Source: JAMOAW01 sp039908535
GTDB taxonomy: Bacteria; Pseudomonadota; Magnetococcia; Magnetococcales; JADFZT01
DNA: 34,896 bases
Direction of reading: 5' to 3'
NCBI GenBank assembly: GCA_039908535.1
Contig: JAMOAW010000034.1
Span: forward strand, 1 to 34,896
The position numbers and the translations under genes are program-made. Under the pieces are notes generated by a model that saw only the letters and a list, made by a program, of their open reading frames with translations, did no database searches and was not told the DNA's origin. Positions 8,441 through 16,229 of the stretch are shown in pieces. Position 1 is the first letter of the stretch. Every line of letters begins with the position of its first letter.

Positions 8441-9169
8441 ATGAATAAAGACGTAGTTACCACCGCTAGTCACAGTATTTGGGATCTCATTCTCCAGGCC
8501 AGTCCAGTGGTTCAACTGGTCATGCTCTCCCTTGTAGTCGCCTCCATTGTGAGTTGGGGAATTATTTTTGAAAAATGGAAACGTTTTCGTAAGGTCTCCC
8601 GTGAGGCGTTGGCCTTTGAAGAACGGTTTTGGTCTGGCGGTAGTGTGGCCCAACTTTTCCGATTGGCCGAACGCGAATGGCCAGATAGCCCCATGGTCCA
8701 TGTCTTTACCACCGGATACCAAGAGTGGAAACGTTGGGAAGGGGGCGAACAAGGGGAACTCACCCCCCGTATCTCCGAAGGCGGGGATCTCCTGCCGAAC
8801 GTGCGCCGCGCCATGACCGTGACCCTCAGCCGTGAAATTGACGAATTGGAACGGGGGTTGACCTTCTTGGCCACAGTAGGCTCGACAGGCCCTTTTATCG
8901 GTCTTTTTGGAACGGTTTGGGGTATTATGAATGCGTTCCGTGGCTTGGCTGGAGCCAAAAGCACCACCTTGACAATGGTCGCCCCAGGCATTGCCGAGGC
9001 TCTTGTAGCCACCGCTATGGGACTCATTGCGGCCATTCCAGCGGTGATCGCCTATAATAAATACTCCTCTGAATTGCGCCAATTAAATCAAAAATTTGAT
9101 AATTTTGGTGCCGAATTTCTCAATATTTTGGAACGCCAAACTGTGCGCGGTAAAGGTAGACAACAATGA
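8441..9169 (+). CDS. tolQ: Tol-Pal system protein TolQ
   Basis: Inner-membrane proton channel subunit that, with TolR, energises TolA during outer membrane constriction. It has one membrane segment near residues 20-45 (VVQLVMLSLVVASIVSWGII), a long cytoplasmic loop, and two more segments holding the family motif LATVGSTGPFIGLFGTVWGI and the IAEALVATAMGLIAAIPAV stretch. The ATG at 8441 gives 242 residues; a TTG at 8435 is nearer to the AGGAA at 8426-8430 and is an alternative start. Its stop overlaps the tolR start as ATGA, indicating coupled translation. Confidence 0.96.
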   Translation: MNKDVVTTASHSIWDLILQASPVVQLVMLSLVVASIVSWGIIFEKWKRFRKVSREALAFEERFWSGGSVAQLFRLAEREWPDSPMVHVFTTGYQEWKRWEGGEQGELTPRISEGGDLLPNVRRAMTVTLSREIDELERGLTFLATVGSTGPFIGLFGTVWGIMNAFRGLAGAKSTTLTMVAPGIAEALVATAMGLIAAIPAVIAYNKYSSELRQLNQKFDNFGAEFLNILERQTVRGKGRQQ

Positions 9170-9588
9170 GTATGGGAACCAATTTTGGGTCTGGTTCAGA
9201 ACGCTATCGAGTTATGGGTGAGATCAATGTCACGCCAATGGTGGACATTATGTTGGTGTTGCTCATTATTTTTATGGTGGCCGCCCCTCTCATGAACCAA
9301 GGCGTTGAGATTAATCTCCCAGATGCCACGGCCAACCCTTTATCTTCAGATGAAGACCCTTTGATCATTTCTGTACGTTCCGATGGCTCCACCTACATCG
9401 AAAAACATCAAATGACCATTGATGAGGTGACCGCCAAAGTGACGGCGATCAAGACAAATAAACCCCACCTGTTGGTTTACCTGCGCGGCGACAGCAAAAC
9501 GGATTATGGCACGATCATGAAAGTCATGGCCCATTTGCAACAAGCGGGTATTGTTCAAGTGGGTTTGGTGACCGAACCCTCTTCTTAA
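9166..9588 (+). CDS. tolR: Tol-Pal system protein TolR
   Basis: ExbD/TolR-family partner of TolQ: a single membrane helix with the conserved ion-binding Asp in MVDIMLVLLIIFMVAAPLM near residue 25, followed by a periplasmic domain (about residues 50-140) that binds peptidoglycan. The sequence INVTPMVDIMLVLL is the standard signature. The length of 140 aa is normal. It sits between tolQ (4-base overlap) and tolA (4-base gap), consistent with one operon. Confidence 0.96.
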   Translation: MSMGTNFGSGSERYRVMGEINVTPMVDIMLVLLIIFMVAAPLMNQGVEINLPDATANPLSSDEDPLIISVRSDGSTYIEKHQMTIDEVTAKVTAIKTNKPHLLVYLRGDSKTDYGTIMKVMAHLQQAGIVQVGLVTEPSS

Positions 9589-9592
9589 TCGC

Positions 9593-11032
9593 ATGTCTGA
9601 CAACAACTACCAACCATATATTTGGTCCACGGGGCTGCATTTAGCAGTTATCCTCTTGGCCCTATTTGCGCCATCGCCCAGGTTGCCTGAAAATCTTACG
9701 CCTGTCATGACGGTTCAGTTGATCTCTACAGATCAACTCGCCCCCGTTCATACGATGCCACCCGCTTCTGCGTCCCATGCGAAAAAAGAGATAAAGCCGA
9801 AACCTGAACCTATCGAACCGCCTACGCCTCCACCAGCCCAGGAGTCGGCTCCCCCCAAACAAGCGGTCATGCCAACTGCTCCGACTCCTACAAAACCGAA
9901 GCCTGAGCCTAAACCTGAGCCCAAGCCTGAGCCCAAGCCTGAGCCCAAGCCTGAGCCTAAACCTGAGCCCAAGCCTGAGCCCAAGCCTGAGCCCAAGCCT
10001 GAGCCTAAACCTGAGCCTAAACCAGAACCCAAGCCTGAGCCCAAACCTGAGCCCAAACCTGAGCCTAAACCTGAGCCTAAACCAGAACCCAAGCCTGAGC
10101 CTAAACCTGAGCCCAAGCCTGAGCCTAAACCTGAGCCCAAGCCTGAGCCTAAACCAGAGCCTAAACCAGAGCCCAAGCCTGAGCCCAAGCCTGAGCCCAA
10201 GCCTGAGCCCAAGCCTGAGCCCAAGCCTGAGCCTAAAGAAATTAAAGAGGCTAAAATAAAGGCCGAGAAAGAGGCTAAGGAAAAAGCCGAAAAAGAGGCT
10301 AAAGTAAAGGCCGAGCAAGAAGCTAAGGAAAAAGCCGAAAAAGAGGCTAAAGTAAAAGCCGAGCAAGAAGCTAAGGAAAAAGCCGAAAAAGAGGCTAAGG
10401 AAAAGGCCGAAAAAGAGGCTAAAGTAAAGGCCGAAAAAGAGGCTAAGGAAAAGGCCGAAAAAGAGGCTAAGGAAAAGGCCGAAAAAGAGGCTAAGGAAAA
10501 AGCCGAGAAAGAGGCTAAAGTAAAGGCCGAGAAAGAGGCTAAGGAAAAAGCCGAAAAAGAGGCCAAAGAGAAAGCCGCCAAACTGGCTAAGGAAAAGGCC
10601 GAAAAAGAGGCCAAAGAAAAGGCCGAGGCATTTGATCTTAATAAAGCGATTGCCAAATATAAACCAACGGAAACTCCGTCAAAAACCGAGCAAAAGGCAC
10701 CACCAGGACCGGTTACCCCTGAAGCCAGTGAGCCGCAAGCCTCCGCATTGGCGGTCAATCTGTGGCAGCGTACTATTCAAAGCAGGGTCAAAGAAAATTG
10801 GTCCAAACCCGGTGGTTTGCTCAATGAATCGGAAATGATGGTGACTGTTCATGTGACGGTTGGCGTTGATGGCAGTCTCCAAGCCCCCCGATTGGTCGAT
10901 TCATCTGGCAATGCGGCGTTCGATCGTTCGGTGATGGGGGCCATTTACAAAACGACCTCCGTACCGCCGCCGCCCGCCGGTTGCCCACAATGCCGAGATC
11001 TTGAATTTACTTTTCGGCCTGGTTTAGAATAA
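9593..11032 (+). CDS. tolA: Tol-Pal system protein TolA with extended repeat linker
   Basis: Inner-membrane protein that spans the periplasm and connects TolQR to TolB/Pal. The N-terminal anchor is at about residues 10-28 (WSTGLHLAVILLALFAPSP). Residues 103-214 are 28 consecutive KPEP units, a stiff proline-rich segment. Residues about 223-344 are an A/E/K-rich helix built from repeated 8-residue units, like domain II of E. coli TolA. The C-terminal domain (about 380-479) has the TonB/TolA fold pattern (VTVHVTVGVDGSLQAPRLVD) and ends LEFTFRPGLE; it includes a CPQC pair that could form a disulfide. The KPEP block stacked on the helical block is unusual. The ATG follows the tolR stop by four bases. 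Confidence 0.93.
   Translation: MSDNNYQPYIWSTGLHLAVILLALFAPSPRLPENLTPVMTVQLISTDQLAPVHTMPPASASHAKKEIKPKPEPIEPPTPPPAQESAPPKQAVMPTAPTPTKPKPEPKPEPKPEPKPEPKPEPKPEPKPEPKPEPKPEPKPEPKPEPKPEPKPEPKPEPKPEPKPEPKPEPKPEPKPEPKPEPKPEPKPEPKPEPKPEPKPEPKPEPKPEPKPEPKEIKEAKIKAEKEAKEKAEKEAKVKAEQEAKEKAEKEAKVKAEQEAKEKAEKEAKEKAEKEAKVKAEKEAKEKAEKEAKEKAEKEAKEKAEKEAKVKAEKEAKEKAEKEAKEKAAKLAKEKAEKEAKEKAEAFDLNKAIAKYKPTETPSKTEQKAPPGPVTPEASEPQASALAVNLWQRTIQSRVKENWSKPGGLLNESEMMVTVHVTVGVDGSLQAPRLVDSSGNAAFDRSVMGAIYKTTSVPPPPAGCPQCRDLEFTFRPGLE
9899..10234 (+). repeat. 12-bp tandem repeat in tolA (28 KPEP units)
   Basis: The stretch is exactly 336 bases, 28 copies of a 12-base unit of the form aagcctgagccc. Variants are nearly all third-position changes (aaa/aag, cct/cca, gag/gaa, cct/ccc), so the protein repeat is perfect while the DNA varies. 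Such arrays change length by replication slippage in multiples of four residues without loss of frame. Confidence 0.95.
10259..10624 (+). repeat. 24-bp tandem repeat in tolA (A/E/K helical region)
   Basis: About 15 degenerate copies of a 24-base unit encode the 8-residue pattern EKEAKEKA and its variants (V or Q substitutions, KVKAEQEA). The end towards 10570-10624 is more diverged (KLAKEKAEKEAKEKAEAF). The repeats encode a long single alpha helix. Confidence 0.85.
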
Positions 11033-11037
11033 TTTAA

Positions 11038-11206
11038 ATGTATCGGAAAAATAAAAATCAAGACCTTGGGGGGCCCAGAACCGCCCCCAATTTCCCCACC
11101 CTTTTTCTTTAATTCTTAAAAAAAAGAGGGGGTCTGGGGGATTCATCCCCCAGGGTTTGGCCTTTGATTGTTTTTGCCCGAAGGGCATCCTGTTCTTAAG
11201 GAAACT
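11038..11206 (+). repeat. Dispersed structured repeat, copy A
   Basis: One of four same-orientation copies of a non-coding element. Shared blocks are atgtatcg at the start, ataaaaatcaagaccttggg, a G-run/C-run hairpin, aattcttaaaaaaaagaggg, the hairpin ctgggggattcatcccccag, and a 3' part with gcccgaagggcatc and gaaactttt. Copies A and B are the most similar over the full length. The A/T hairpin of this copy is imperfect compared with copy B. Confidence 0.85.
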
Positions 11207-11287
11207 TTTTTCTCGTCAACGGTTTCCAAAAATTAAATTTACCTTCATAATGAAGATGAGGTCGGATAAAAATTTTTGCGAACGGCT

Positions 11288-11314
11288 TTGGCATATTTTA
11301 AACTGGGATATAAT
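11288..11314 (+). promoter_or_regulatory. Candidate promoter for tolB
   Basis: TTGGCA (11288-11293) and a perfect TATAAT (11309-11314) are separated by 15 bases, shorter than the usual 17. It lies just after repeat copy A and 32 bases before the tolB start, so tolB-pal could be expressed independently of tolQRA. Confidence 0.4.
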
Positions 11315-11345
11315 GACCTTCTCTTTTCAGAAGGGATCACATGTT

Positions 11346-12692
11346 ATGGATAAAATCAAACCAATGAAGTCAACATCAAATGACACCTTATTTTGGGGGA
11401 CAATCATTATTTTTTTTATGCTCCTGTTTTCTACCGAAAGCTGGGCATTAAGGATTGATATTTCGCAAGACGATCTCATTCCAATTCCGATTGCCATTCC
11501 AGATTTTGTCCCGCTGAATCAAGATGGGACCGTTGGTACCAATACAGAGATGGGCGAGGCCATTGCGGTGATCGTCTCTGCGGATCTGGATCGTTCTGGA
11601 TTATTTCGGATGATCAATCCGCAAAGTTTTTTACAAAAGAACACCGAGCTTTGGCTGCAAGGACCAGATTATAACGACTGGCGTCAAATTGGCAGTGAAG
11701 CGGTGGTAGCCAGCTCTATACAAGAGGCCAATGGTCAAATTACTGTCAACTTTTTTCTGCACGATGTTTTTCAAGGCACATTGATTGGCAAAGGAAAACG
11801 GCTCTCTGCACCAGCGCAGGATTGGCGTTATATTGGTCATCGGGTAGCCGATGAAATTTATACCCGCTTGACGGGTGAAAGTGGCTATTTTTCTTCTCGC
11901 ATCACCTTTGTTGCCGAAAGTGGCAACAAGAAATGGCTCTCTTTAATGGATCAAGATGGAGCCAACCGAATTGACTTGACCCCTGGTACAAACTTGGTTC
12001 TCACACCGAGGTTTTCCCCCAACGGCAAGCATCTATTTTATCTTTCTTATGAAACAGGATTTCCTCGCATTTTTCGTTGGGATCTGTATACTGGCAAACG
12101 TTTTATGCAGGGAAACTATGAAGGGCTTAACAGCACGCCCTCGTGGTCTCCAGATGGTCAGAAAATGGCTCTCACTTTAAGCAAAGATGGCAACCCAGAA
12201 ATTTATGTAAAAAATCTGGGAAGCGAAGAACTTAGGCGTTTAACGGATAATCGCGGGATTGACACCTCTCCTTCCTGGTCTCCAGACGGAAATTTTATTG
12301 TGTTTAATTCCGATCGAGGTGGTTCTCCTCAATTATACATCATGCGGGCCGATGGCTCTGACCAGCAACGTATCACCTTTGAGGGCAAATATAATGCTGC
12401 CCCTGCTTGGTCACCTCGTGGCGATAAAATTGCGTTTGTCAAAGGGGGAGAAGGCAAGTTCCGTATTGCTATTACGGATAAAGATGGTCGTCAAACCAAA
12501 GTGTTAACGGACTCCTGGATGGATGAATCTCCCTCCTGGGCACCCAACGGTCGAGTTATTTTATTTTCTCGCCAGGTAGGTGATCACACAAGACTTTACA
12601 CAATCGATCTTTCAGGTCATAATGAGAGGTTGTTACCAATGGGGAATGATTTGGAAGGTTCCGATCCTTCTTGGTCTCCCTTGATACGCTAA
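11346..12692 (+). CDS. tolB: Tol-Pal system protein TolB
   Basis: Periplasmic beta-propeller that binds Pal and TolA. The N-terminus has a signal peptide (hydrophobic core TIIIFFMLLFSTESWA, cleavage likely after the second A of ESWALR). Residues about 35-150 form the N-terminal TolB domain (IPIAIPDF motif), and the rest is a propeller with repeated SWSPDG-type blades (TPSWSPDGQKMAL, TSPSWSPDGNFIVF, APAWSPRGDKIAF). ATG 11346 was chosen because AAGGGA lies nine bases upstream and the signal peptide follows; the longer open frame to 11157 starts inside a repeat and is rejected. Length 448 aa is typical. Confidence 0.96.
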   Translation: MDKIKPMKSTSNDTLFWGTIIIFFMLLFSTESWALRIDISQDDLIPIPIAIPDFVPLNQDGTVGTNTEMGEAIAVIVSADLDRSGLFRMINPQSFLQKNTELWLQGPDYNDWRQIGSEAVVASSIQEANGQITVNFFLHDVFQGTLIGKGKRLSAPAQDWRYIGHRVADEIYTRLTGESGYFSSRITFVAESGNKKWLSLMDQDGANRIDLTPGTNLVLTPRFSPNGKHLFYLSYETGFPRIFRWDLYTGKRFMQGNYEGLNSTPSWSPDGQKMALTLSKDGNPEIYVKNLGSEELRRLTDNRGIDTSPSWSPDGNFIVFNSDRGGSPQLYIMRADGSDQQRITFEGKYNAAPAWSPRGDKIAFVKGGEGKFRIAITDKDGRQTKVLTDSWMDESPSWAPNGRVILFSRQVGDHTRLYTIDLSGHNERLLPMGNDLEGSDPSWSPLIR

Positions 12693-12816
12693 ACGGTTTT
12701 GGGTATATTCACAAACCAATGAGCAAACTCAAGCTGCCAATAAAGAGCGGACTCAACGAAAAGACCCGTACATATCTGTATCAATTTATAACAATGAAAA
12801 AAGGGGTAGAAAAAAC

Positions 12817-13347
12817 ATGAAACGTTCAGGAATTGTAATCACTTCGGCAGTGGCATTGCTCATGCTGGGTGGATGTTGGCGTCAACCAACAAATGAAGGT
12901 GATGCCGCAGGGCTCAATAGTGCTAACGGCGGCGGTGCTGGGCTAAACGCGGATGGTTCTGGATCAGGTGTGGGTGGCCATGGAGCCAACGCTGGCGATT
13001 TGAATGGAGCCTATGCCTCTTTAGAGCATCGGGTCTATTTTGATTTTAATTCAGCCATCGTCACCTCAGAAGGCCAACAGACTTTAGCCCAAAATGCGCA
13101 ATGGCTGACATCACAAAATGCTCAAGATATCACTGTTGAAGGGCATTGTGACGAACGTGGAACCCGTGATTACAACTTAGCCTTGGGTCAAAAACGTGCC
13201 GATGCGGTCAAAGATGTATTGGTTTCCCAGGGCATTTCTTCAAGCAAGATCCACACGGTCTCTTATGGTAAAGAGCGGCCTCTGGTCAACGAACACAATG
13301 AATCTGCTTGGTCCAGAAATCGTCGGGCAGAAATCGTCGTCAAATAA
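12817..13347 (+). CDS. pal: Peptidoglycan-associated lipoprotein Pal
   Basis: Outer-membrane lipoprotein with an OmpA-like peptidoglycan-binding domain, the terminal partner of TolB. A signal peptide with lipobox LGGC places the lipidated Cys at residue 20. A Gly/Asn/Ser-rich linker covers about residues 28-65. The OmpA domain begins at RVYFDFNSA and contains GHCDERGTRDYNLALGQKRA, with the peptidoglycan-binding Asp and Arg. A GGGG Shine-Dalgarno-like run lies about ten bases before the ATG. It lies 124 bases after tolB and 40 before cpoB. Confidence 0.97.
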   Translation: MKRSGIVITSAVALLMLGGCWRQPTNEGDAAGLNSANGGGAGLNADGSGSGVGGHGANAGDLNGAYASLEHRVYFDFNSAIVTSEGQQTLAQNAQWLTSQNAQDITVEGHCDERGTRDYNLALGQKRADAVKDVLVSQGISSSKIHTVSYGKERPLVNEHNESAWSRNRRAEIVVK

Positions 13348-13387
13348 TACTTACTTTATGCACAACCTCAACGAAAACAAGGACCGA

Positions 13388-14368
13388 ATGAACTCTTTAT
13401 CAGATAGTCACGGTAGGATTTTTTCTCAGCCTAACAAATCAAAAGTATTTGGTTTGATGCTGTCGTCCTTGTTTTTTTTGAATGCTTGCGTTGGCTCTCC
13501 TCCTGCGCGACCGAACTCAAGCCAGACATACTCTTCATCTGCCAACCCCCCGGTTATACAAATGTCAGATGAAGAGGTGCAAAATAAGGTACGCGGACTT
13601 TCTAGCTCAGTGGCAGAATTAACTAGAGGGGAGGAGAGCAGTCGCTCCCAATTGGCAGAATTGACACAACGGATTGCCTCATTAGAATCAGAACTCAACG
13701 ATCTTCATGGCCGGATAGAGCAAACACAGCATAATCAAGATCGTATGGATACGGAATTGCTTAATTTGCGCAGTGGTGTCAAAACCAACGCCCAGAGCCA
13801 TCCAGGGTTAGAAGTCTATTCTTCCCAAACGGGTAGCAGCTCGACCACTACTTCAGTTCCGAGTGCAGCCGATGAAAACACAGAGGTAATTTCTTCTAGT
13901 TCAAACCAAAAGAAAACAACTCCTCCATCTGCTGCGGTTTCAGATACCCGCTCAGCGGGTGGAGCTGGAACCTTTCCAGCCACGGCCAAGGACTCTTATG
14001 ATAACGCCTTCACACTGCTCAAAAATTTACAATATGATCAATCCCTACAGGCATTTAATGATTTTTTAAAGCGATTTCCTGATGATATCTTAGCGGACAA
14101 TTCCCAATATTGGGTTGGCGAAATACACTATGTACAAGGACGTTTCCCTGAATCTTTGGTGGCTTTTAATCAAGTACTGACCAAATGGCCCACCAGTGAT
14201 AAAGTTCCTGGCAGTCTGCTTAAGATTGGTTTTTCATTTTATGAGTTAGGGGATTTGCCAAATGCACGCGCAAGTTTGCAGCGATTGATCAAAGAGTACC
14301 CTGATTCTCCTGCGGTGGCCAAGGCACAACAACGTCTACAAATTATTGATAGAAAGTTGGAACATTAA
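13388..14368 (+). CDS. cpoB: Tol-Pal system coordinator CpoB (YbgF)
   Basis: Periplasmic protein that links peptidoglycan synthesis with Tol-Pal constriction. A signal sequence ends in LNAC, suggesting that this version is lipidated. Residues about 55-120 form a coiled coil (LAELTQRIASLESELNDLHG), a Ser/Thr-rich linker follows, and the last 125 residues are TPR repeats (YDNAFTLLKNLQYDQSLQAF, YWVGEIHYVQGRFPESLVAF). ATG 13388 has AAGGA four bases upstream; an ATG at 13358 has no ribosome site, and the open frame extends into pal. The end overlaps queC by 23 bases. Confidence 0.9.
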   Translation: MNSLSDSHGRIFSQPNKSKVFGLMLSSLFFLNACVGSPPARPNSSQTYSSSANPPVIQMSDEEVQNKVRGLSSSVAELTRGEESSRSQLAELTQRIASLESELNDLHGRIEQTQHNQDRMDTELLNLRSGVKTNAQSHPGLEVYSSQTGSSSTTTSVPSAADENTEVISSSSNQKKTTPPSAAVSDTRSAGGAGTFPATAKDSYDNAFTLLKNLQYDQSLQAFNDFLKRFPDDILADNSQYWVGEIHYVQGRFPESLVAFNQVLTKWPTSDKVPGSLLKIGFSFYELGDLPNARASLQRLIKEYPDSPAVAKAQQRLQIIDRKLEH

Positions 14369-15044
14369 AGCGGTCGTTTTACTTTCTGGCGGGATGGATT
14401 CGGCAACCTGTCTTTATGTTGCTCGACAAAGAGGCTTTTCTGTTTACGCATTAAGCTTTCGATACGGTCAAAAGCATCTCCATGAAATTCGATCGGCTAC
14501 GGCCTTGGCCCAATCACTTCCGGTGGTAGAGCATAAAATACTCACGTTAGATTCCGATTTTATCACTGGATCGGCGTTGACAGGCCATGGGGTTATCGCC
14601 AAAAATGGAGGATCGGCCAAAGATATTCCCAACACCTATGTTCCAGCCCGTAATACCATTTTTCTTGCGATTGCTTTGGGCTGGGCCGAAGCTTTAAACA
14701 TTCACGATATTTTTATAGGTGTCAATGCGGTTGATTATTCAGGATATCCTGACTGTCGGCCAGAATTTATAGAATCCTTTGAAAAGTTGGCCAATTTAGC
14801 CACGAAAGATGGGGTATCTGGTCGGCCTTTTCGCCTGCACGCCCCTTTGCTGCATTTAAGTAAAGCCGAAATTATTCACCTTGGCTTGACATTACAAGTA
14901 GATTATCGCCTGACGCACTCTTGCTACGATCCCCAGGCAGACGGGTTGGCGTGCGGTTTATGTGACTCCTGCCGTCTGCGTCGGGCCGGTTTTCAATCGG
15001 CTGGCATACAAGATCCCATCTCCTATTCTTCCGATGTCTGTTGA
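14346..15044 (+). CDS. queC: 7-cyano-7-deazaguanine synthase QueC
   Basis: Converts 7-carboxy-7-deazaguanine to preQ0 with ATP and ammonia in queuosine biosynthesis. The PP-loop SGGMDSATCLY sits near residue 14, and the zinc site is the C-terminal group CYDPQADGLACGLCDSC. YVPARNTIFLAIALGWAEAL and GVNAVDYSGYPDCRPEF are family blocks. The first ATG in frame is inside the PP-loop, so translation must begin earlier; TTG 14346 within the end of cpoB is the only ordinary candidate, pointing to coupled translation from cpoB. queC is an insertion relative to the usual cpoB-tilS order. Confidence 0.93.
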   Translation: MIESWNIKAVVLLSGGMDSATCLYVARQRGFSVYALSFRYGQKHLHEIRSATALAQSLPVVEHKILTLDSDFITGSALTGHGVIAKNGGSAKDIPNTYVPARNTIFLAIALGWAEALNIHDIFIGVNAVDYSGYPDCRPEFIESFEKLANLATKDGVSGRPFRLHAPLLHLSKAEIIHLGLTLQVDYRLTHSCYDPQADGLACGLCDSCRLRRAGFQSAGIQDPISYSSDVC

Positions 15045-16059
15045 ACAAGACGCGATTATTATCTCTTTTAGACAGCATGGAAAAGAGTTATTTTCTACTG
15101 GTGTTCCAGTTGTCTTAACCGTTTCTGGTGGGGCTGACTCACTGGCTCTGATGCATTTAGGCGTTGCCAGTGGTTTAGTGATTCCAAGCCGTGATGTTGT
15201 GGCGCATTTTGACCATGGATTGCGGGAAGAGTCTCGCGGGGAAGCCGAATTTGTCATAAATCAGGCCCAGGGGTTGGGGCTTGAATGTTTTGTAGAACGG
15301 TGGACGGATCATGCTTTAATTGCAAAGGGCAATCTATCGGAACGTGCCCGTGAAGCCAGATATGCTTTTTTTTTACGCATTGCCCAAAAGTGTCATGCGG
15401 GTCTCATCGCTACGGGCCACCATAAGGATGATCAAGCGGAAACCTTTTTAGACCATCTCCTTCGTGGTAGTGGCACCCGTGGTCTATCTGGAATGGCTGC
15501 ACGTCGTCCGTTAACCTCAGAAGTAAGCCTCATTCGCCCTTTACTTTTTTTTCGTCGTTACGAACTTGAAAATTGGCTTACAACCGCTGGAGTGGCGTGG
15601 GTGGAGGATCCGACCAACCAAAACCCAAAATATTTACGTAATCGCATTCGTCACGATTTATTAGCGGCATTTACGCGAACTGCAGGATATGATAGTGTTC
15701 ATTCTATAACGACTACAGCACTTCAAATGGCCCGTGCGGATACAGCATTGGACTGGATGCTAGAGCGGATATGGCCGGAATTAAACCCAACGTTGGATAC
15801 CAATCATTTAAGTTTGACTCTTTCATGGAGCAAACTTGCAGCACTACCAGATGAACTTATCTGCCGCAGTTTGGTATATTGCCATAAAAAGTTGACGAAG
15901 GCTCCATTTCCACCTGGTTTTCGAGCCAGAGAGGGATTTCTATATTTAGTCCGCACAAAAAGAAGACAATGGAGTATGTGCGTACGCAATTTAGAAATAT
16001 ATCGGGATCACGACACAATTTTTATAACAGCAGCAATTTCTAGTAAAAACGGATCATAA
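15034..16059 (+). CDS. tilS: tRNA(Ile)-lysidine synthase TilS
   Basis: Attaches lysine to C34 of tRNA-Ile(CAU), changing decoding from AUG to AUA. The PP-loop is SGGADSLALMHLG near residue 33, with HFDHGLREESRGEAEFV, RYAFF and TGHHKDDQAETFLDHLLRGS as family signatures. At 341 aa it is shorter than E. coli TilS, with the C-terminal accessory domain reduced or absent, as in many Alphaproteobacteria. ATG 15034 overlaps the queC end by 11 bases. The stop TAA lies inside the start of repeat copy B. Confidence 0.92.
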   Translation: MSVEQDAIIISFRQHGKELFSTGVPVVLTVSGGADSLALMHLGVASGLVIPSRDVVAHFDHGLREESRGEAEFVINQAQGLGLECFVERWTDHALIAKGNLSERAREARYAFFLRIAQKCHAGLIATGHHKDDQAETFLDHLLRGSGTRGLSGMAARRPLTSEVSLIRPLLFFRRYELENWLTTAGVAWVEDPTNQNPKYLRNRIRHDLLAAFTRTAGYDSVHSITTTALQMARADTALDWMLERIWPELNPTLDTNHLSLTLSWSKLAALPDELICRSLVYCHKKLTKAPFPPGFRAREGFLYLVRTKRRQWSMCVRNLEIYRDHDTIFITAAISSKNGS

Positions 16060-16210
16060 AAATCAAGACCTTGGGGGGGCGGAGAACCGCCCCCCAATTC
16101 CCCCCCCTCTTTTTTTTAATTCTTAAAAAAAAGAGGGGGTCTGGGGGATTCATCCCCCAGGGTTTTGATTTTTCTTTTTTACCCGAAGGGCATCATGTTC
16201 AGGCAAACTT
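16056..16210 (+). repeat. Dispersed structured repeat, copy B
   Basis: Same element as copy A, beginning ataaaaatcaagaccttggg directly on the tilS stop. It has the cleanest structures of the four. A GGGGGGCGG-agaa-CCGCCCCCC hairpin is followed by a perfect 15-bp stem (CCCCCTCTTTTTTTT with its complement around aattctt). Then comes ctgggggattcatcccccag. The outer arms aaaaatcaagaccttggggg and cccccagggttttgattttt pair at all 20 positions if two G-U pairs are allowed. Confidence 0.85.
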
Positions 16211-16229
16211 AAAAAAGGAATAATGAACT

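Larger units (their letters stand above)
11033..11345. other. tolA-tolB intergenic region
   Basis: This 313-base gap holds repeat copy A and then a candidate tolB promoter. An open frame runs through it from 11157, but it is only the read-through of the repeat in the tolB frame. The gap is unusually long, since tolA and tolB are normally close together. Confidence 0.6.

Noticed and set aside
9899..10234. Regular short repeats that could suggest a CRISPR array
   Set aside because: Units are contiguous 12-mers with no spacers and are in frame with tolA.
9662..10758. Two long open frames on the minus strand opposite tolA, rich in GSGL and RLGL repeats
   Set aside because: They are the antisense reading of the tolA tandem repeats; low complexity and no ribosome site or homologous motif.
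11157..11345. Longer tolB N-terminus
   Set aside because: It starts inside repeat copy A and would bury the signal peptide; ATG 11346 has a good ribosome site.
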